Source: Microbacteriaceae bacterium
GTDB taxonomy: Bacteria; Actinomycetota; Actinomycetes; Actinomycetales; Microbacteriaceae
Reading direction: 5' to 3'
Assembly (NCBI GenBank): GCA_031177985.1
Contig: JAPSJW010000001.1
Coordinates: 248,001 to 312,000 of the forward strand
DNA length: 64,000 nucleotides
The notes beneath the pieces were generated by a model that had not been told where the DNA came from, did not search any database, and was given only the letters and a program-made list of their open reading frames with translations. Positions 25,867 to 34,465 of the stretch are shown here, in pieces. The position numbers and the translations under genes are program-made. Within the stretch, counting starts at the first letter, position 1. Each line of letters opens with the position of its first letter.

Positions 25867-26729
25867 CCCGCCGCGACGCGGTCGGCCCGCCGCCACTCGG
25901 TCGGCGGGCTGCCCGCGAATCGGCGGAACGCGCGGCTGAACGCGGCGTCGGAGCCGTAGCCGAGAGTGACCGCCACCTGCGCGACTGAGGCGTAGGGCTC
26001 CTGCAGCATCCGCTTCGCCTCCTCCATCCGCACCCGCGCGACATACCGCGCGGGCGGCTCTCCGGTCACCTCGCGGAAGCGCTCGGCGAAGGCGGACCGC
26101 GACGACAGCGCGAGCCGGGCGAGGGACTCGACGGTCCACGGCTGGCCGGGCTCACGGTGGATGGCTGCGACCGCGCGGGCGACGTCAGCGTCGCGCACCG
26201 CGACCGTCAGAAGATCGGTCGCGCCGCATCCGCTCTCGATCCACGCGCGGATCGCCGCCGTGGCGACGACGTTCGCGAGCTTCGAGACGACGGATGCGGA
26301 GCCGGGCCGGTCGGTGCAGGCCTCCGTCGACATGCCCTCGAGCAGGGCGGCGATGAAGGGCTCCTTGGCGACGAGCGAGCAGGCCAGCACGAAGTCGGGC
26401 AGCCGCGCCAGGAGCTCCGCCGGCGCGGGGGAGTCGAGTTCGAGCGTGCCGGTCTGCAGCACGGCGTCCTCGTGGGCCACGGCCTCGTAGTCGCCGCCGC
26501 GCGGGAGCAGCAGGAAGTCGCCCGCCTGCAGCGGCTTGTCGGCGGCCACCCCGCGGAACTCCACCGTGCCGCTCGCGACGAAGTGGAATCGGGTCTCGCT
26601 CTCGACGAAGCGGTGTGCCTCGCGTCGGCGCAGCCTGAGCTTGCGGTACTCGGCCACCGACCACTGGAAGCGCTCCAGCAGGGCGCTCAGCTCGTCGGCC
26701 GGGCGGGGTCGTGGCTCCAGGACCGTCAT
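25863..26729 (-). CDS. AraC-family transcriptional regulator with cupin sensor
   Basis: 288 residues. The N-terminal cupin-like sensor has LQAGDFLLLPRGGDYEAV. The C-terminal double HTH (about 185-285) includes the WTVESLARLALSSRSAFAER helix pair and the second HTH YASVAQVAVTLGYGSDAAF. The domain order matches the AraC_N/cupin-6 exporter-linked regulators that often sit beside MFS exporters, as here. The effector is unknown. Confidence 0.9.
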   Translation of the reverse strand: MTVLEPRPRPADELSALLERFQWSVAEYRKLRLRRREAHRFVESETRFHFVASGTVEFRGVAADKPLQAGDFLLLPRGGDYEAVAHEDAVLQTGTLELDSPAPAELLARLPDFVLACSLVAKEPFIAALLEGMSTEACTDRPGSASVVSKLANVVATAAIRAWIESGCGATDLLTVAVRDADVARAVAAIHREPGQPWTVESLARLALSSRSAFAERFREVTGEPPARYVARVRMEEAKRMLQEPYASVAQVAVTLGYGSDAAFSRAFRRFAGSPPTEWRRADRVAAG

Positions 26730-26803
26730 GAACAGGCCAGCACCGCAAGGGCCCGGGGAATTCCCGCCAGCGGAGCCGGGACCCGCGCGCTTAGCCTGGA
26801 TCG

Positions 26804-27118
26804 GTGTCGCCCCGTCTCACTGTCGCACCTCGAGGGTCGCGGTTCGCCTCTGCGATGGCGGCCGTGTTCGGCGGCGCGTCGATGATGACCGGCTTCGCCG
26901 CCGGCCCGTTCGGCTCGGAGCCGCCGCTCGGCGCACGGCGCCCGACAGCCCAGCAGCACGGGCGCCGTTCCTTCCGGTTCGGGCTCGAGGCGGTCTACTC
27001 GCGGTCGGCTTTCGTCATCGTCCATCGCGACGAGGTGACGATCCTGGGCGACGAGGAGCAGGAGGCCGAGCCGCTGATGCTCGAGCGGAACCCGGCGGAA
27101 CCCACCTCGGTCGCCTGA
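26804..27118 (+). CDS. Hypothetical protein with a short N-terminal hydrophobic stretch
   Basis: 104-residue unrecognised protein starting at GTG. A weak hydrophobic segment (ASAMAAVFGGASMMTGFAAG, about 15-34) could be a signal or membrane segment. A basic middle and acidic C-terminus (GDEEQEAEPLMLE) follow. Support for the gene comes from a TAGCCT -10 box (26792-26797) exactly 6 nt upstream of the GTG, the same leaderless arrangement seen at other genes here. It is convergent with the next small gene. Confidence 0.6.
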   Translation: MSPRLTVAPRGSRFASAMAAVFGGASMMTGFAAGPFGSEPPLGARRPTAQQHGRRSFRFGLEAVYSRSAFVIVHRDEVTILGDEEQEAEPLMLERNPAEPTSVA

Positions 27119-27120
27119 GT

Positions 27121-27399
27121 TCAGAGCGCGCCGAGCAGCCGGGCCACGACGGCGTCCGACTCCCGGCGCCACTCGTCGGGCGTCATCCGCGACGACGGCG
27201 CCGCCTCCGATTCGGCGACGAAGTCGACCAGCCGCGGCAGCTCAGTCTGCGACACCGTCTTGTCCGGTTTCGCCGGATCGAGGGCGTCGACCCAGCGGTC
27301 GCGCTGCTCGCGCCACGGTCCCTCGGGTCGCGCTGATCCGGCGGTGGCTCTGGAGAGAAGACGCATCGTCGAGCGGGCGGTGTCGTCGTCCAGCGGCAT
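27121..27399 (-). CDS. Hypothetical small soluble protein
   Basis: 92 residues, unrecognised, charged and helical (PWREQRDRWVDAL, then RMTPDEWRRESDAVVARLL). No membrane segment is seen. The ATG at 27399 has GGAGG only about 1-2 nt away, which is too close for efficient initiation, so the true start is uncertain. It lies between the convergent upstream hypothetical and the divergent Gfo/Idh/MocA gene. Confidence 0.5.
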   Translation of the reverse strand: MPLDDDTARSTMRLLSRATAGSARPEGPWREQRDRWVDALDPAKPDKTVSQTELPRLVDFVAESEAAPSSRMTPDEWRRESDAVVARLLGAL

Positions 27400-27435
27400 T
27401 CCTCCATCATCGCCCGCCGGGCGTAGCGTTGGAGC

Positions 27436-28530
27436 ATGGGGATCCTCAGAGTCGGAGTCATCGGAGTCGGCTGGGCGGGCCAGCAGCACGTCGCGGCGTA
27501 CAGCGCGCGCGAGGATGTCGAGCTCGTCGCGATCGCGGGCAAGGAGACGGAGGTCGTCGCCTCCCTCGTCGCGCAGTACGACATCCCGCAGTCGTTCGAG
27601 GACTGGGAGGATCTGCTCGCCGTCGAGGGGCTTGATGCGGTGAGCATCGCCGTGCCGACCTTCCTGCACGCGCCGATCGCGATCGCGGCGCTCGACCGGG
27701 GCCTGCACGTCTTCAGCGAGAAGCCGATCGCCCGCAACGGACTCGAGGCGCACCAGATGGTCGAGGCTGCCCGGCGCAACGGCCGCGTGCTCGACGTCGC
27801 CTTCAACCACCGGCAGCGCGGCGACATCCAGAAGCTCAAGGCCGTCATCGACGAGGGCCGCCTCGGGGACCTGTACTACGCGAAGGCGTACTGGTGGCGC
27901 CGCACCGGCATCCCGACGATCGGCAGCTGGTTCACCCGGGCGGAGCTCGCGGGCGGAGGACCGCTCGTCGACATCGGCGTGCACGTGCTCGACTGGGCGC
28001 TGTTCCTGCTCGGCAACCCGCGCCCGATCGCCGTCACCGCATCCACCTACAACCACCTCGGGTCGGCCGGCTTCGGATCGGGCGGCCTGCTCAAGTCGGG
28101 CGCCGACGACACCACGACGTTCGAGGTGGAGGACCTCGCGAGCGTCTTCCTGCGGCTCGAGGGCGGCGGAACGCTGCTCGTCGAGGCCAGCTGGGCCGCT
28201 CACCGTGCCGACGGCGACTCGTTCGGCGTCACCCTCTACGGCACCGAGGGTGGTGCGGACCTCGCCGTGCGCAACTACGCCCCGAGCGGCGAGCTGCACA
28301 TCTACACGGATGACGCGGGCGTCGCCGCCGACACCTCGCTCGTCGTGCCGCCGGGCCGCGGTCACGACGCGGTGGTCGAGCAGTTCCTCGCCAAGGTGCG
28401 TGGCGACGACTGGGCGACCCACGACGGATCCCAGGCCACCCAGCTCGCGGAGATCATCGATGCGGCGTACCTCTCCGCGGCGGAGCAGCGCGAGGTGCGG
28501 CTCGACGAGGGTGCTGCGCCGATCGGCTGA
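27436..28530 (+). CDS. Gfo/Idh/MocA-family sugar oxidoreductase
   Basis: 364-residue NAD(P)-dependent dehydrogenase for sugars or inositol derivatives. The Rossmann motif VGVIGVGWAGQQH is at the N-terminus. The family EKP motif (FSEKPIARNG) contributes the nicotinamide-binding lysine, and GGGPLVDIGVHVLDWAL holds the catalytic-site His/Asp. A TAGCGT box lies 6 nt before the ATG (leaderless). It is followed by a LacI regulator, an ABC importer and a GH43 glycosidase, suggesting oxidation of a sugar released by that system. Confidence 0.92.
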   Translation: MGILRVGVIGVGWAGQQHVAAYSAREDVELVAIAGKETEVVASLVAQYDIPQSFEDWEDLLAVEGLDAVSIAVPTFLHAPIAIAALDRGLHVFSEKPIARNGLEAHQMVEAARRNGRVLDVAFNHRQRGDIQKLKAVIDEGRLGDLYYAKAYWWRRTGIPTIGSWFTRAELAGGGPLVDIGVHVLDWALFLLGNPRPIAVTASTYNHLGSAGFGSGGLLKSGADDTTTFEVEDLASVFLRLEGGGTLLVEASWAAHRADGDSFGVTLYGTEGGADLAVRNYAPSGELHIYTDDAGVAADTSLVVPPGRGHDAVVEQFLAKVRGDDWATHDGSQATQLAEIIDAAYLSAAEQREVRLDEGAAPIG

Positions 28531-28577
28531 GCGGCGCCGCGGTAGCCTGACCGCGGATCGAGGAACCGAGGAGCACC

Positions 28578-29627
28578 GTGGCCAGACGCCCCACCGTCTA
28601 TGACGTGGCAGAGCTGGCCGGCGTCTCCATCGCCACCGTCTCGTTCACCTTCAGCCGGCCCGAGCGGGTCAAGGCCGAGACGCGGGATGCGGTGCTCGCC
28701 GCGGCGGACAGCGTCGGCTACGTGCCGAGCGCGAGCGCCCGAGGGCTCGCACGGGGACGCACGGGAGCGATCGGGCTGTACGCCTTCGACTATCTCCTCG
28801 AGCCGAGCGTGCCGGGGACACCCGCGCTCGAGCCGGCCCGGGCGACCAGGCTGTTCCCGCTCTACTCCGACGAGGTGCAGCGGGGTGTGCAGCTCGAGTG
28901 CCGTGCACGCGGCCTCGCGCTCATGCTCGGCTCGGGCAGGCAGCCCGATCAGCGCCCGGCCGTGATCGACGTGGCCGGCCGGGTCGACGGTCTCATCGCC
29001 TTCGCCGGGGCCGCCGCCCCGGCGTCGCTGCAGCAGGTCGCCCGACGGATCCCGGTGGTCGAGCTCGGCGGTCTCGTCCGAGGCCAGGGCATGCACACGG
29101 TGCTCGTGGACAACGGGGAGTCGATGGCCGAGCTCACGCGGCATCTCGTGTCGGTCCACGGCATCCGCACGGCCGCCTACCTCGGCGACCTGGGCACCCC
29201 TGAGTTCACCGCGCGATGGGAGGGGTTCGAGCGCACCCTCCTCGAAGCGGGGCTGGTTCCGCGCGGCCGGATGGCGAGCGCCCCTGGTGACGACCGGTCG
29301 ACGGTCGAGGCGCTCGAGCGGGTGCTCGCGGAGGGTCTGCCCGACGCGATCGTGTGCTCGACCGACCAGGAGGCGCTGGTCGTGCTCGACGAGCTGGCGG
29401 CGCGAGGGCTGCGGGCGCCCGACGACGTTCTCGTCACGGGCTTCGACGGCATCGTCGCCGCCTCGCTCGCGGATCCGCCGCTCACCACGGTCGTGCAGCC
29501 GATGGAGCACGTCGGACGCAGGGCGGTGGAGATCCTCGTGGCGGCGCTGGATGGTGAGGGAACTGTGCCGGAAAGCGACGTGCTGCCGTCAGCCCTGCGT
29601 ATCGGCCGATCCTGCGGCTGCTCTTGA
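28578..29627 (+). CDS. LacI-family repressor of the sugar-uptake locus
   Basis: 349 residues. The N-terminal HTH with hinge (YDVAELAGVSIATVSFTFSR, then GLARGRTGAIGLY) is followed by a periplasmic-binding-like sensor domain. It ends in a Cys pair (SCGCS). The GTG start has GAGGAG about 5 nt upstream. A TAAGCGCTTA palindrome, typical of LacI operators, lies 43 nt after its stop and 90 nt before the importer start, its likely target. Confidence 0.92.
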   Translation: MARRPTVYDVAELAGVSIATVSFTFSRPERVKAETRDAVLAAADSVGYVPSASARGLARGRTGAIGLYAFDYLLEPSVPGTPALEPARATRLFPLYSDEVQRGVQLECRARGLALMLGSGRQPDQRPAVIDVAGRVDGLIAFAGAAAPASLQQVARRIPVVELGGLVRGQGMHTVLVDNGESMAELTRHLVSVHGIRTAAYLGDLGTPEFTARWEGFERTLLEAGLVPRGRMASAPGDDRSTVEALERVLAEGLPDAIVCSTDQEALVVLDELAARGLRAPDDVLVTGFDGIVAASLADPPLTTVVQPMEHVGRRAVEILVAALDGEGTVPESDVLPSALRIGRSCGCS

Positions 29628-29669
29628 CGGCCTCGAGCGGACCGCTGCGTCCACTTGCGCTACCGATGT

Positions 29670-29679
29670 TAAGCGCTTA
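29670..29679. promoter_or_regulatory. LacI-type operator before the ABC importer
   Basis: Perfect palindrome TAAGCGCTTA with the central GCGC that LacI-family proteins recognise. It lies in the 141-bp gap between the lacI-type gene and the binding-protein gene. Confidence 0.7.
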
Positions 29680-29768
29680 GATTCTCAGCAGCGACAGCAC
29701 GACGACGTGGATTTGCGAGCGACGGTGCCGCCGCCCTTATCGACATTCCGATCGACGAAGAAGGAACG

Positions 29769-31049
29769 ATGACGATGAAGAGCAGAATCACCGCTGTCGC
29801 GGCCGTCGCCGCGGCGACAGCGCTCGTGCTGAGCGGATGCGGCCGCAGCGACACCGCCGGGTCGCAGGACGGACCGGCCGAGCTGACCGACGGGCCGGCG
29901 ACCGGCACCGTCACCATCTGGGCACAGGGCACCGAGGGCGAGGCGCTCCAGGAGTTCGTGAAGCCGTTCGAGGAGGCGAACCCCGACGTCACCGTCGAGG
30001 TCACTCCCGTCCCCTGGGACAGCGCGCTCAACAAGTACCAGACCGCCGTCGCCGGAGGCACGACCCCCGACATCGGCATGATTGGCACGGACTGGATGCC
30101 GGGCCTGGTCTCCTCCCTGCAGCCGACGCCCGACGCCATCGACACGAGCGACATCTTCCCCTACGCGGTCGGCACCACCGAGTTCGACGGCGTAAGGCAC
30201 GGTGTGCCCTGGTACGTCGAGACCCGGTTGATCTTCCACCGCACCGACCTCATGGAGGAGGCCGGATTCGACGAGTTCCCGGCCGACTGGGACGGCTTCA
30301 AGGAGCTGGCGGAGGCCTACAAGGCGAACGGGGCCGAGTACGCGGTCGCGCTGCCTGCCGGAGGCTGGAACGGCTTCCTCGGCAACCTGCCCTTCATGTG
30401 GTCGAACGGCGCCGACATCGTGAGCGAGGACGGGTCGGAGTGGACGTTCGACACCCCCGAGATCGTCGAGGGCCTCGAGTACGTGAAGGGCTTCTTCGAC
30501 GAGGGCCTCGCCGACGCGAACCCCGACACCGAGAACTCCTCCAACGCCGCGAACTTCGTCGACGGCTCGGTTCCGATGTTCCTCAGCGGCCCGTGGGATG
30601 TCCCGGGCATCGCCGACGCCGGCGGTGCGGGCTTCGAGGACAAGTTCGACGTCGCCCCGATCCCCGCGTCGCCCGACGGCACGTCGACCTCCTTCGCCGC
30701 GGGAGCGAACCTCGTCGTCTTCGACTCGGCCGAGAACCCCGATGCCGCCTGGAAGCTCATCCAGTGGCTGACGCAGCCCGAGGTGCAGGTCGAGTGGTTC
30801 CAGACCGTCAACGCGCTGCCCTCGCAGCAGTCGGCCTGGGATGACCCGGTGCTCTCCGAGGACCCGAAGGTAGCCGCCTTCGGCGATCAGCTCGAGAGCG
30901 TCAAGACCGCGCCGAACTTCAGCAACTGGTCGGAGGTCTCGGCTGCTGCCGACACCTACGTCGAGCAGATCATGCGCGGAGGCAAGGATCCCGCCGAGGC
31001 GATGGCCGAGCTGCAGGCCGAGGCGGACTCCATGGGGACCGGCGAGTAG
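29769..31049 (+). CDS. ABC transporter sugar-binding lipoprotein
   Basis: 426-residue extracellular solute-binding protein, family 1. The N-terminal signal ends in lipobox LVLSGC (Cys about residue 22), so it is lipid-anchored. Maltose-binding-type features are VTIWAQGTEGEALQEFVKPF, GTTPDIGMIGTDW and an LSGPWDVPGI ligand-lobe motif. AAGGA precedes the ATG; a second ATG two codons later is possible. Together with the two permeases it forms a CUT1-type carbohydrate importer. The GH43 partner suggests xylo- or arabino-oligosaccharides. Confidence 0.93.
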   Translation: MTMKSRITAVAAVAAATALVLSGCGRSDTAGSQDGPAELTDGPATGTVTIWAQGTEGEALQEFVKPFEEANPDVTVEVTPVPWDSALNKYQTAVAGGTTPDIGMIGTDWMPGLVSSLQPTPDAIDTSDIFPYAVGTTEFDGVRHGVPWYVETRLIFHRTDLMEEAGFDEFPADWDGFKELAEAYKANGAEYAVALPAGGWNGFLGNLPFMWSNGADIVSEDGSEWTFDTPEIVEGLEYVKGFFDEGLADANPDTENSSNAANFVDGSVPMFLSGPWDVPGIADAGGAGFEDKFDVAPIPASPDGTSTSFAAGANLVVFDSAENPDAAWKLIQWLTQPEVQVEWFQTVNALPSQQSAWDDPVLSEDPKVAAFGDQLESVKTAPNFSNWSEVSAAADTYVEQIMRGGKDPAEAMAELQAEADSMGTGE

Positions 31050-31054
31050 CAGCC

Positions 31055-31996
31055 GTGACCACGCCGTCCACTGTCGCGGTCGCCGGAGCCACGCGCTCCG
31101 GCGGCCGCGGCCCCGCCGCCGCTGCCCGCAGGCGCACCGCGGTGATCGCCTACCTGTTCGCGCTGCCGTTCCTCATCAGCTTCGCGGTCTTCATGGTGTA
31201 TCCGCTGGTCGCGTCCCTGCTGATGTCGTTCACCGACTTCCGTAGCCTCGACATCCCCACACCGTTCAACGTCGGCTTCGTGGGCTTCGAGCAGTACACG
31301 GCGCTGTTCCAGGACGGCCGCTTCGTGCGCTCGCTGCTCAACACGCTCTACTTCGTCGGAGTGGGCATCCCCCTCACGATGGTCGTCGCCCTCGCGCTGG
31401 CCGTCGCGCTCAACAACGGCATCAACCGGTTCCGCACGGTCTTCCGCGTCGGGTTCTACGCCCCGGTCGTCACGAGCATCGTCGCGATCGCCGTCGTGTG
31501 GCGCTTCATCCTGCAGCCCGACGGCCTGCTCAACACCGCACTGGGAGCGATCGGCATCGCGGGTCCCGACTGGCTGAACGACCCGTGGTGGTCGATGCCG
31601 GCCATGATCCTGATGGCGGTGTGGCGCAACATGGGCACGCTCATGGTGATCTTCCTCGCCGGACTGCAGACCATTCCGGGCGACGTGCTCGAGGCGGCCG
31701 AGGTCGACGGCGCCGGAGCCTGGCAGCGGTTCCGCCGCATCACGCTGCCGATGCTGCGGCCCACGCTCCTGCTCGGTGCGGTGCTGCTCTCGGTCGGCTA
31801 CCTCCAGTTCTTCGAGGAGCCGTTCGTGATGACCCGTGGCGGTCCGCTCGACTCGACCCTGTCGATCAGCTACTACATCTACAACGAGTTCGGATTCGGC
31901 AACTACGGCACCGCCTCGGCGGCGAGCTACGTGCTCTTCGTCGCGATCGCGCTGCTGAGCCTGCTGCAGTTCCGAGCGTTCCGGGCCAAGGGGTGA
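31055..31996 (+). CDS. ABC sugar transporter permease 1 (MalF-type)
   Basis: 313 residues, GTG start 5 nt after the binding-protein stop. Six predicted helices are seen. The cytoplasmic EAA loop EAAEVDGAGAWQRFRRITLP docks the ATPase. An Ala/Arg/Gly-rich N-terminal extension of about 30 residues precedes helix 1. Confidence 0.93.
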   Translation: MTTPSTVAVAGATRSGGRGPAAAARRRTAVIAYLFALPFLISFAVFMVYPLVASLLMSFTDFRSLDIPTPFNVGFVGFEQYTALFQDGRFVRSLLNTLYFVGVGIPLTMVVALALAVALNNGINRFRTVFRVGFYAPVVTSIVAIAVVWRFILQPDGLLNTALGAIGIAGPDWLNDPWWSMPAMILMAVWRNMGTLMVIFLAGLQTIPGDVLEAAEVDGAGAWQRFRRITLPMLRPTLLLGAVLLSVGYLQFFEEPFVMTRGGPLDSTLSISYYIYNEFGFGNYGTASAASYVLFVAIALLSLLQFRAFRAKG

Positions 31997-32000
31997 CCCC

Positions 32001-32870
32001 GTGACCATGACTCCCTCCTCCACAGCGACGCCGGTCCGCAGGCGTCGTCGCCGCCTGTCGCTCGGCAGGGCGCTCGTCTACCTGGGCCTGCTCGTCGCGG
32101 TCGTGCTCACGCTCATCCCGTTCGTCTGGATGCTGCTCGGCTCGGTCAAGACGCAGCCGGAGCTCATCCGCCGGCCGCCCACCTGGCTGCCCGAGACGTT
32201 CACCTGGGACAACTTCACCGCCTGGTTCACGAGGCTCGACTTCGGCACCTTCTTCTTCAACAGCGTCGTCGTCGCCCTCTTCACCGTGCTCGGCACGCTG
32301 GTGTTCTGCTCGCTCGTGGGATACGCGCTCGCCAAGCTCGACTTCCCGGGCAAGCGCACCCTGTTCGGGCTCGTGCTCGTGACCCTGATGATCCCCGGGG
32401 TGGTGACCTTCATCCCGCTCTTCGTCGTCGTGAGCAAGCTGGGCCTCGTGAGCACCTACCCGGCGCTCATCCTGCCGTTCCTCGCCGGCCCCCTCGGGGT
32501 GTTCCTCATGCGCCAGTTCATGCAGGAGATCCCGGATGCGCTGATCGAGGCGGCGAGGATCGACGGCGCGAGCGAGCTGCGGATCTTCGCCCGGGTGGTG
32601 ATGCCGCTGTGCGGACCGGCCCTCGCCACACTGGCGATCCTCACCTTCCTCGGGTCGTGGAACAACTTCCTCTGGCCGCTCGTCGTCGCGCAGACGGCGG
32701 ACATGTACACGCTGCCGGTCGCGCTGTCGCTGTACTCGGTCGGCCAGAACGCCACCAACTACGGGGTGCTGCTGGCCGGCTCCGTGCTCATCATCGTTCC
32801 GGTGCTGCTGCTCTTCGTGCTGCTGCAGCGCTACTTCATCCAGGGCATCGCCGTGACGGGAATCAAGTGA
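32001..32870 (+). CDS. ABC sugar transporter permease 2 (MalG-type)
   Basis: 289 residues, six helices. The EAA loop is EAARIDGASELRIFARVVMP. The GTG at 32001 lies 4 nt after the previous stop; an ATG two codons on is an alternative start. Its stop overlaps the GH43 start by 4 nt. No ATP-binding subunit is encoded in the locus, so the importer must borrow a shared MsiK/UgpC-type ATPase encoded elsewhere. Confidence 0.93.
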   Translation: MTMTPSSTATPVRRRRRRLSLGRALVYLGLLVAVVLTLIPFVWMLLGSVKTQPELIRRPPTWLPETFTWDNFTAWFTRLDFGTFFFNSVVVALFTVLGTLVFCSLVGYALAKLDFPGKRTLFGLVLVTLMIPGVVTFIPLFVVVSKLGLVSTYPALILPFLAGPLGVFLMRQFMQEIPDALIEAARIDGASELRIFARVVMPLCGPALATLAILTFLGSWNNFLWPLVVAQTADMYTLPVALSLYSVGQNATNYGVLLAGSVLIIVPVLLLFVLLQRYFIQGIAVTGIK

Positions 32871-34390
32871 CACTGACCGAAGAGCACACCGCATCCGCCC
32901 CTCGCGTGCGTGTGGCGTCGTCCTCGACCGAGCCGGTGGTCGCCGGGTTCCACCCGGACCCGACGGTGTGCCGGGTGGGAGAGGACTACTACCTCGCCCA
33001 CTCGTCGTTCGAGTACTTCCCCGGAGTGCCGCTGTGGCATTCCCGCGACCTGCTGCGGTGGACGCTGATCGGCAACGCGCTGGGGGAGAACTGGAGCGGC
33101 CACACGACGGCCGAGGCGAGCAAGGGCATCTACGCCCCCACGCTGCGGCATCGCGATGGGCGGTTCCTGCTCATCACGACCGACGTCTCCTCGGGCAGGG
33201 GACAGCTCGTGACGACGGCAGCGGATCCGGCAGGCGAGTGGTCGGACCCCGTGTACTTCCCCGAGCTGCGGGGCATCGATCCCGATCTCGCCTGGGATGA
33301 GGACGGCACCTGCTACATCACCTACTGCTCGAGCGATCCGGCAGCTCCCGGCATCGCGCAGGCGCCGGTCGACCTCGCGACCGGGACGGTGCTGGCGCCG
33401 CCGCGGACGGTCTGGAGGGGAACGGGGCTCGCCTTCCCGGAGGCTCCGCATCTCTACCGGCGGGAGGGCTGGTGGTACCTCGTCATCGCCGAGGGCGGCA
33501 CGGAGCGCGGGCACGCCGTCTCCGTCGCCCGCGCCCGGCGCATCGACGGTCCGTTCGAGGCCCACCCGCGCAACCCCGTGTTCAGCCACCGCAGCACGTC
33601 GGCGACTGTGCAGAACGCCGGGCACGCCGACCTCGTCGATTCCCCGGACGGCACCTGGTCAGCGGTCTACCTCGGCACCCGGCCGCGCGGTGTGACGCCG
33701 ATGTTCCACGTGAACGGACGCGAGACCTTCATCGCCGGCGTCGACTGGGTCGACGGATGGCCCGTGTTCGACGAGGCCCGCTACGACTTCGAGGTGCCCG
33801 ATCGCTCCTTCGAGGATCGCTTCGGCGGCGGCGACCTGCATCCGAGGTGGGTGTCGGCGGGGCCCGCGCTCACCTCGTTCTGCGGCCGGTCGAGCGACGG
33901 ACTGCAGGTGCGGCCGTCGGACGACGGCGGGCGGGCGGCACTGCTCACCCGCGTCATGGACGAGCGATGGTCGTTCACGGCGACGGGGTCGGGGTCGTCG
34001 TGGGCCCTCGTGCTGCGCTTCGACGACGCGCACGGCGTCGAGCTGCGGGTAGTCGACGGTCGCGCCGAGGTGCACGCCAGGATCGGCCCGCTGAGCGGTG
34101 CGCTGGGGGAGATCGCCGCGGTGGGAGAGGGCACAGCACTGCGGCTCGAGAGCGCGGCCGGCACACGCGGAGCTCCGGACGACCTCATCCTGAGCGTCGT
34201 CGACTCCTCGGCGACCCGCGTGCTCGCCCGCCTCGACGGGCGCTACTTCTCGACGGAGGTCGCGGGTGGCTTCACCGGGCGGATGGTGGGCGTGCGTGCG
34301 CTCGACGCTCCCGTGGTCGTGCACTCGCTCGCCTACTCCGCCGACGACTGGCGCACACCTGCCGCCGAGCCGCGGAACGGGGCCGTGTAG
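32867..34390 (+). CDS. Glycoside hydrolase family 43 (beta-xylosidase/arabinofuranosidase type)
   Basis: 507 residues, cytosolic (no signal peptide). The N-terminal five-blade propeller carries the GH43 triad: base D31 in FHPDP, pKa modulator D138 in GIDPDL, acid E192 in FPEAPH. Residues from about 315 form a C-terminal beta-sandwich as in beta-xylosidases. The GTG start overlaps the permease stop (GTGA). It probably hydrolyses imported xylo- or arabino-oligosaccharides; exact specificity is not readable. Confidence 0.92.
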   Translation: MTLTEEHTASAPRVRVASSSTEPVVAGFHPDPTVCRVGEDYYLAHSSFEYFPGVPLWHSRDLLRWTLIGNALGENWSGHTTAEASKGIYAPTLRHRDGRFLLITTDVSSGRGQLVTTAADPAGEWSDPVYFPELRGIDPDLAWDEDGTCYITYCSSDPAAPGIAQAPVDLATGTVLAPPRTVWRGTGLAFPEAPHLYRREGWWYLVIAEGGTERGHAVSVARARRIDGPFEAHPRNPVFSHRSTSATVQNAGHADLVDSPDGTWSAVYLGTRPRGVTPMFHVNGRETFIAGVDWVDGWPVFDEARYDFEVPDRSFEDRFGGGDLHPRWVSAGPALTSFCGRSSDGLQVRPSDDGGRAALLTRVMDERWSFTATGSGSSWALVLRFDDAHGVELRVVDGRAEVHARIGPLSGALGEIAAVGEGTALRLESAAGTRGAPDDLILSVVDSSATRVLARLDGRYFSTEVAGGFTGRMVGVRALDAPVVVHSLAYSADDWRTPAAEPRNGAV

Positions 34391-34465
34391 CCGACCCGGC
34401 AGCGCTCCGCAAGCCCGGGTCGGGCGCCCAGCCCGGCCCGACTTCCCGGTGCTACCGTCACCCCC

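Noticed and set aside
24598-26139. 513-codon minus-strand frame across the MFS and AraC genes
   Set aside because: Shadow of the MFS gene; composition is Arg/Asp/Gly-rich with no recognisable fold.
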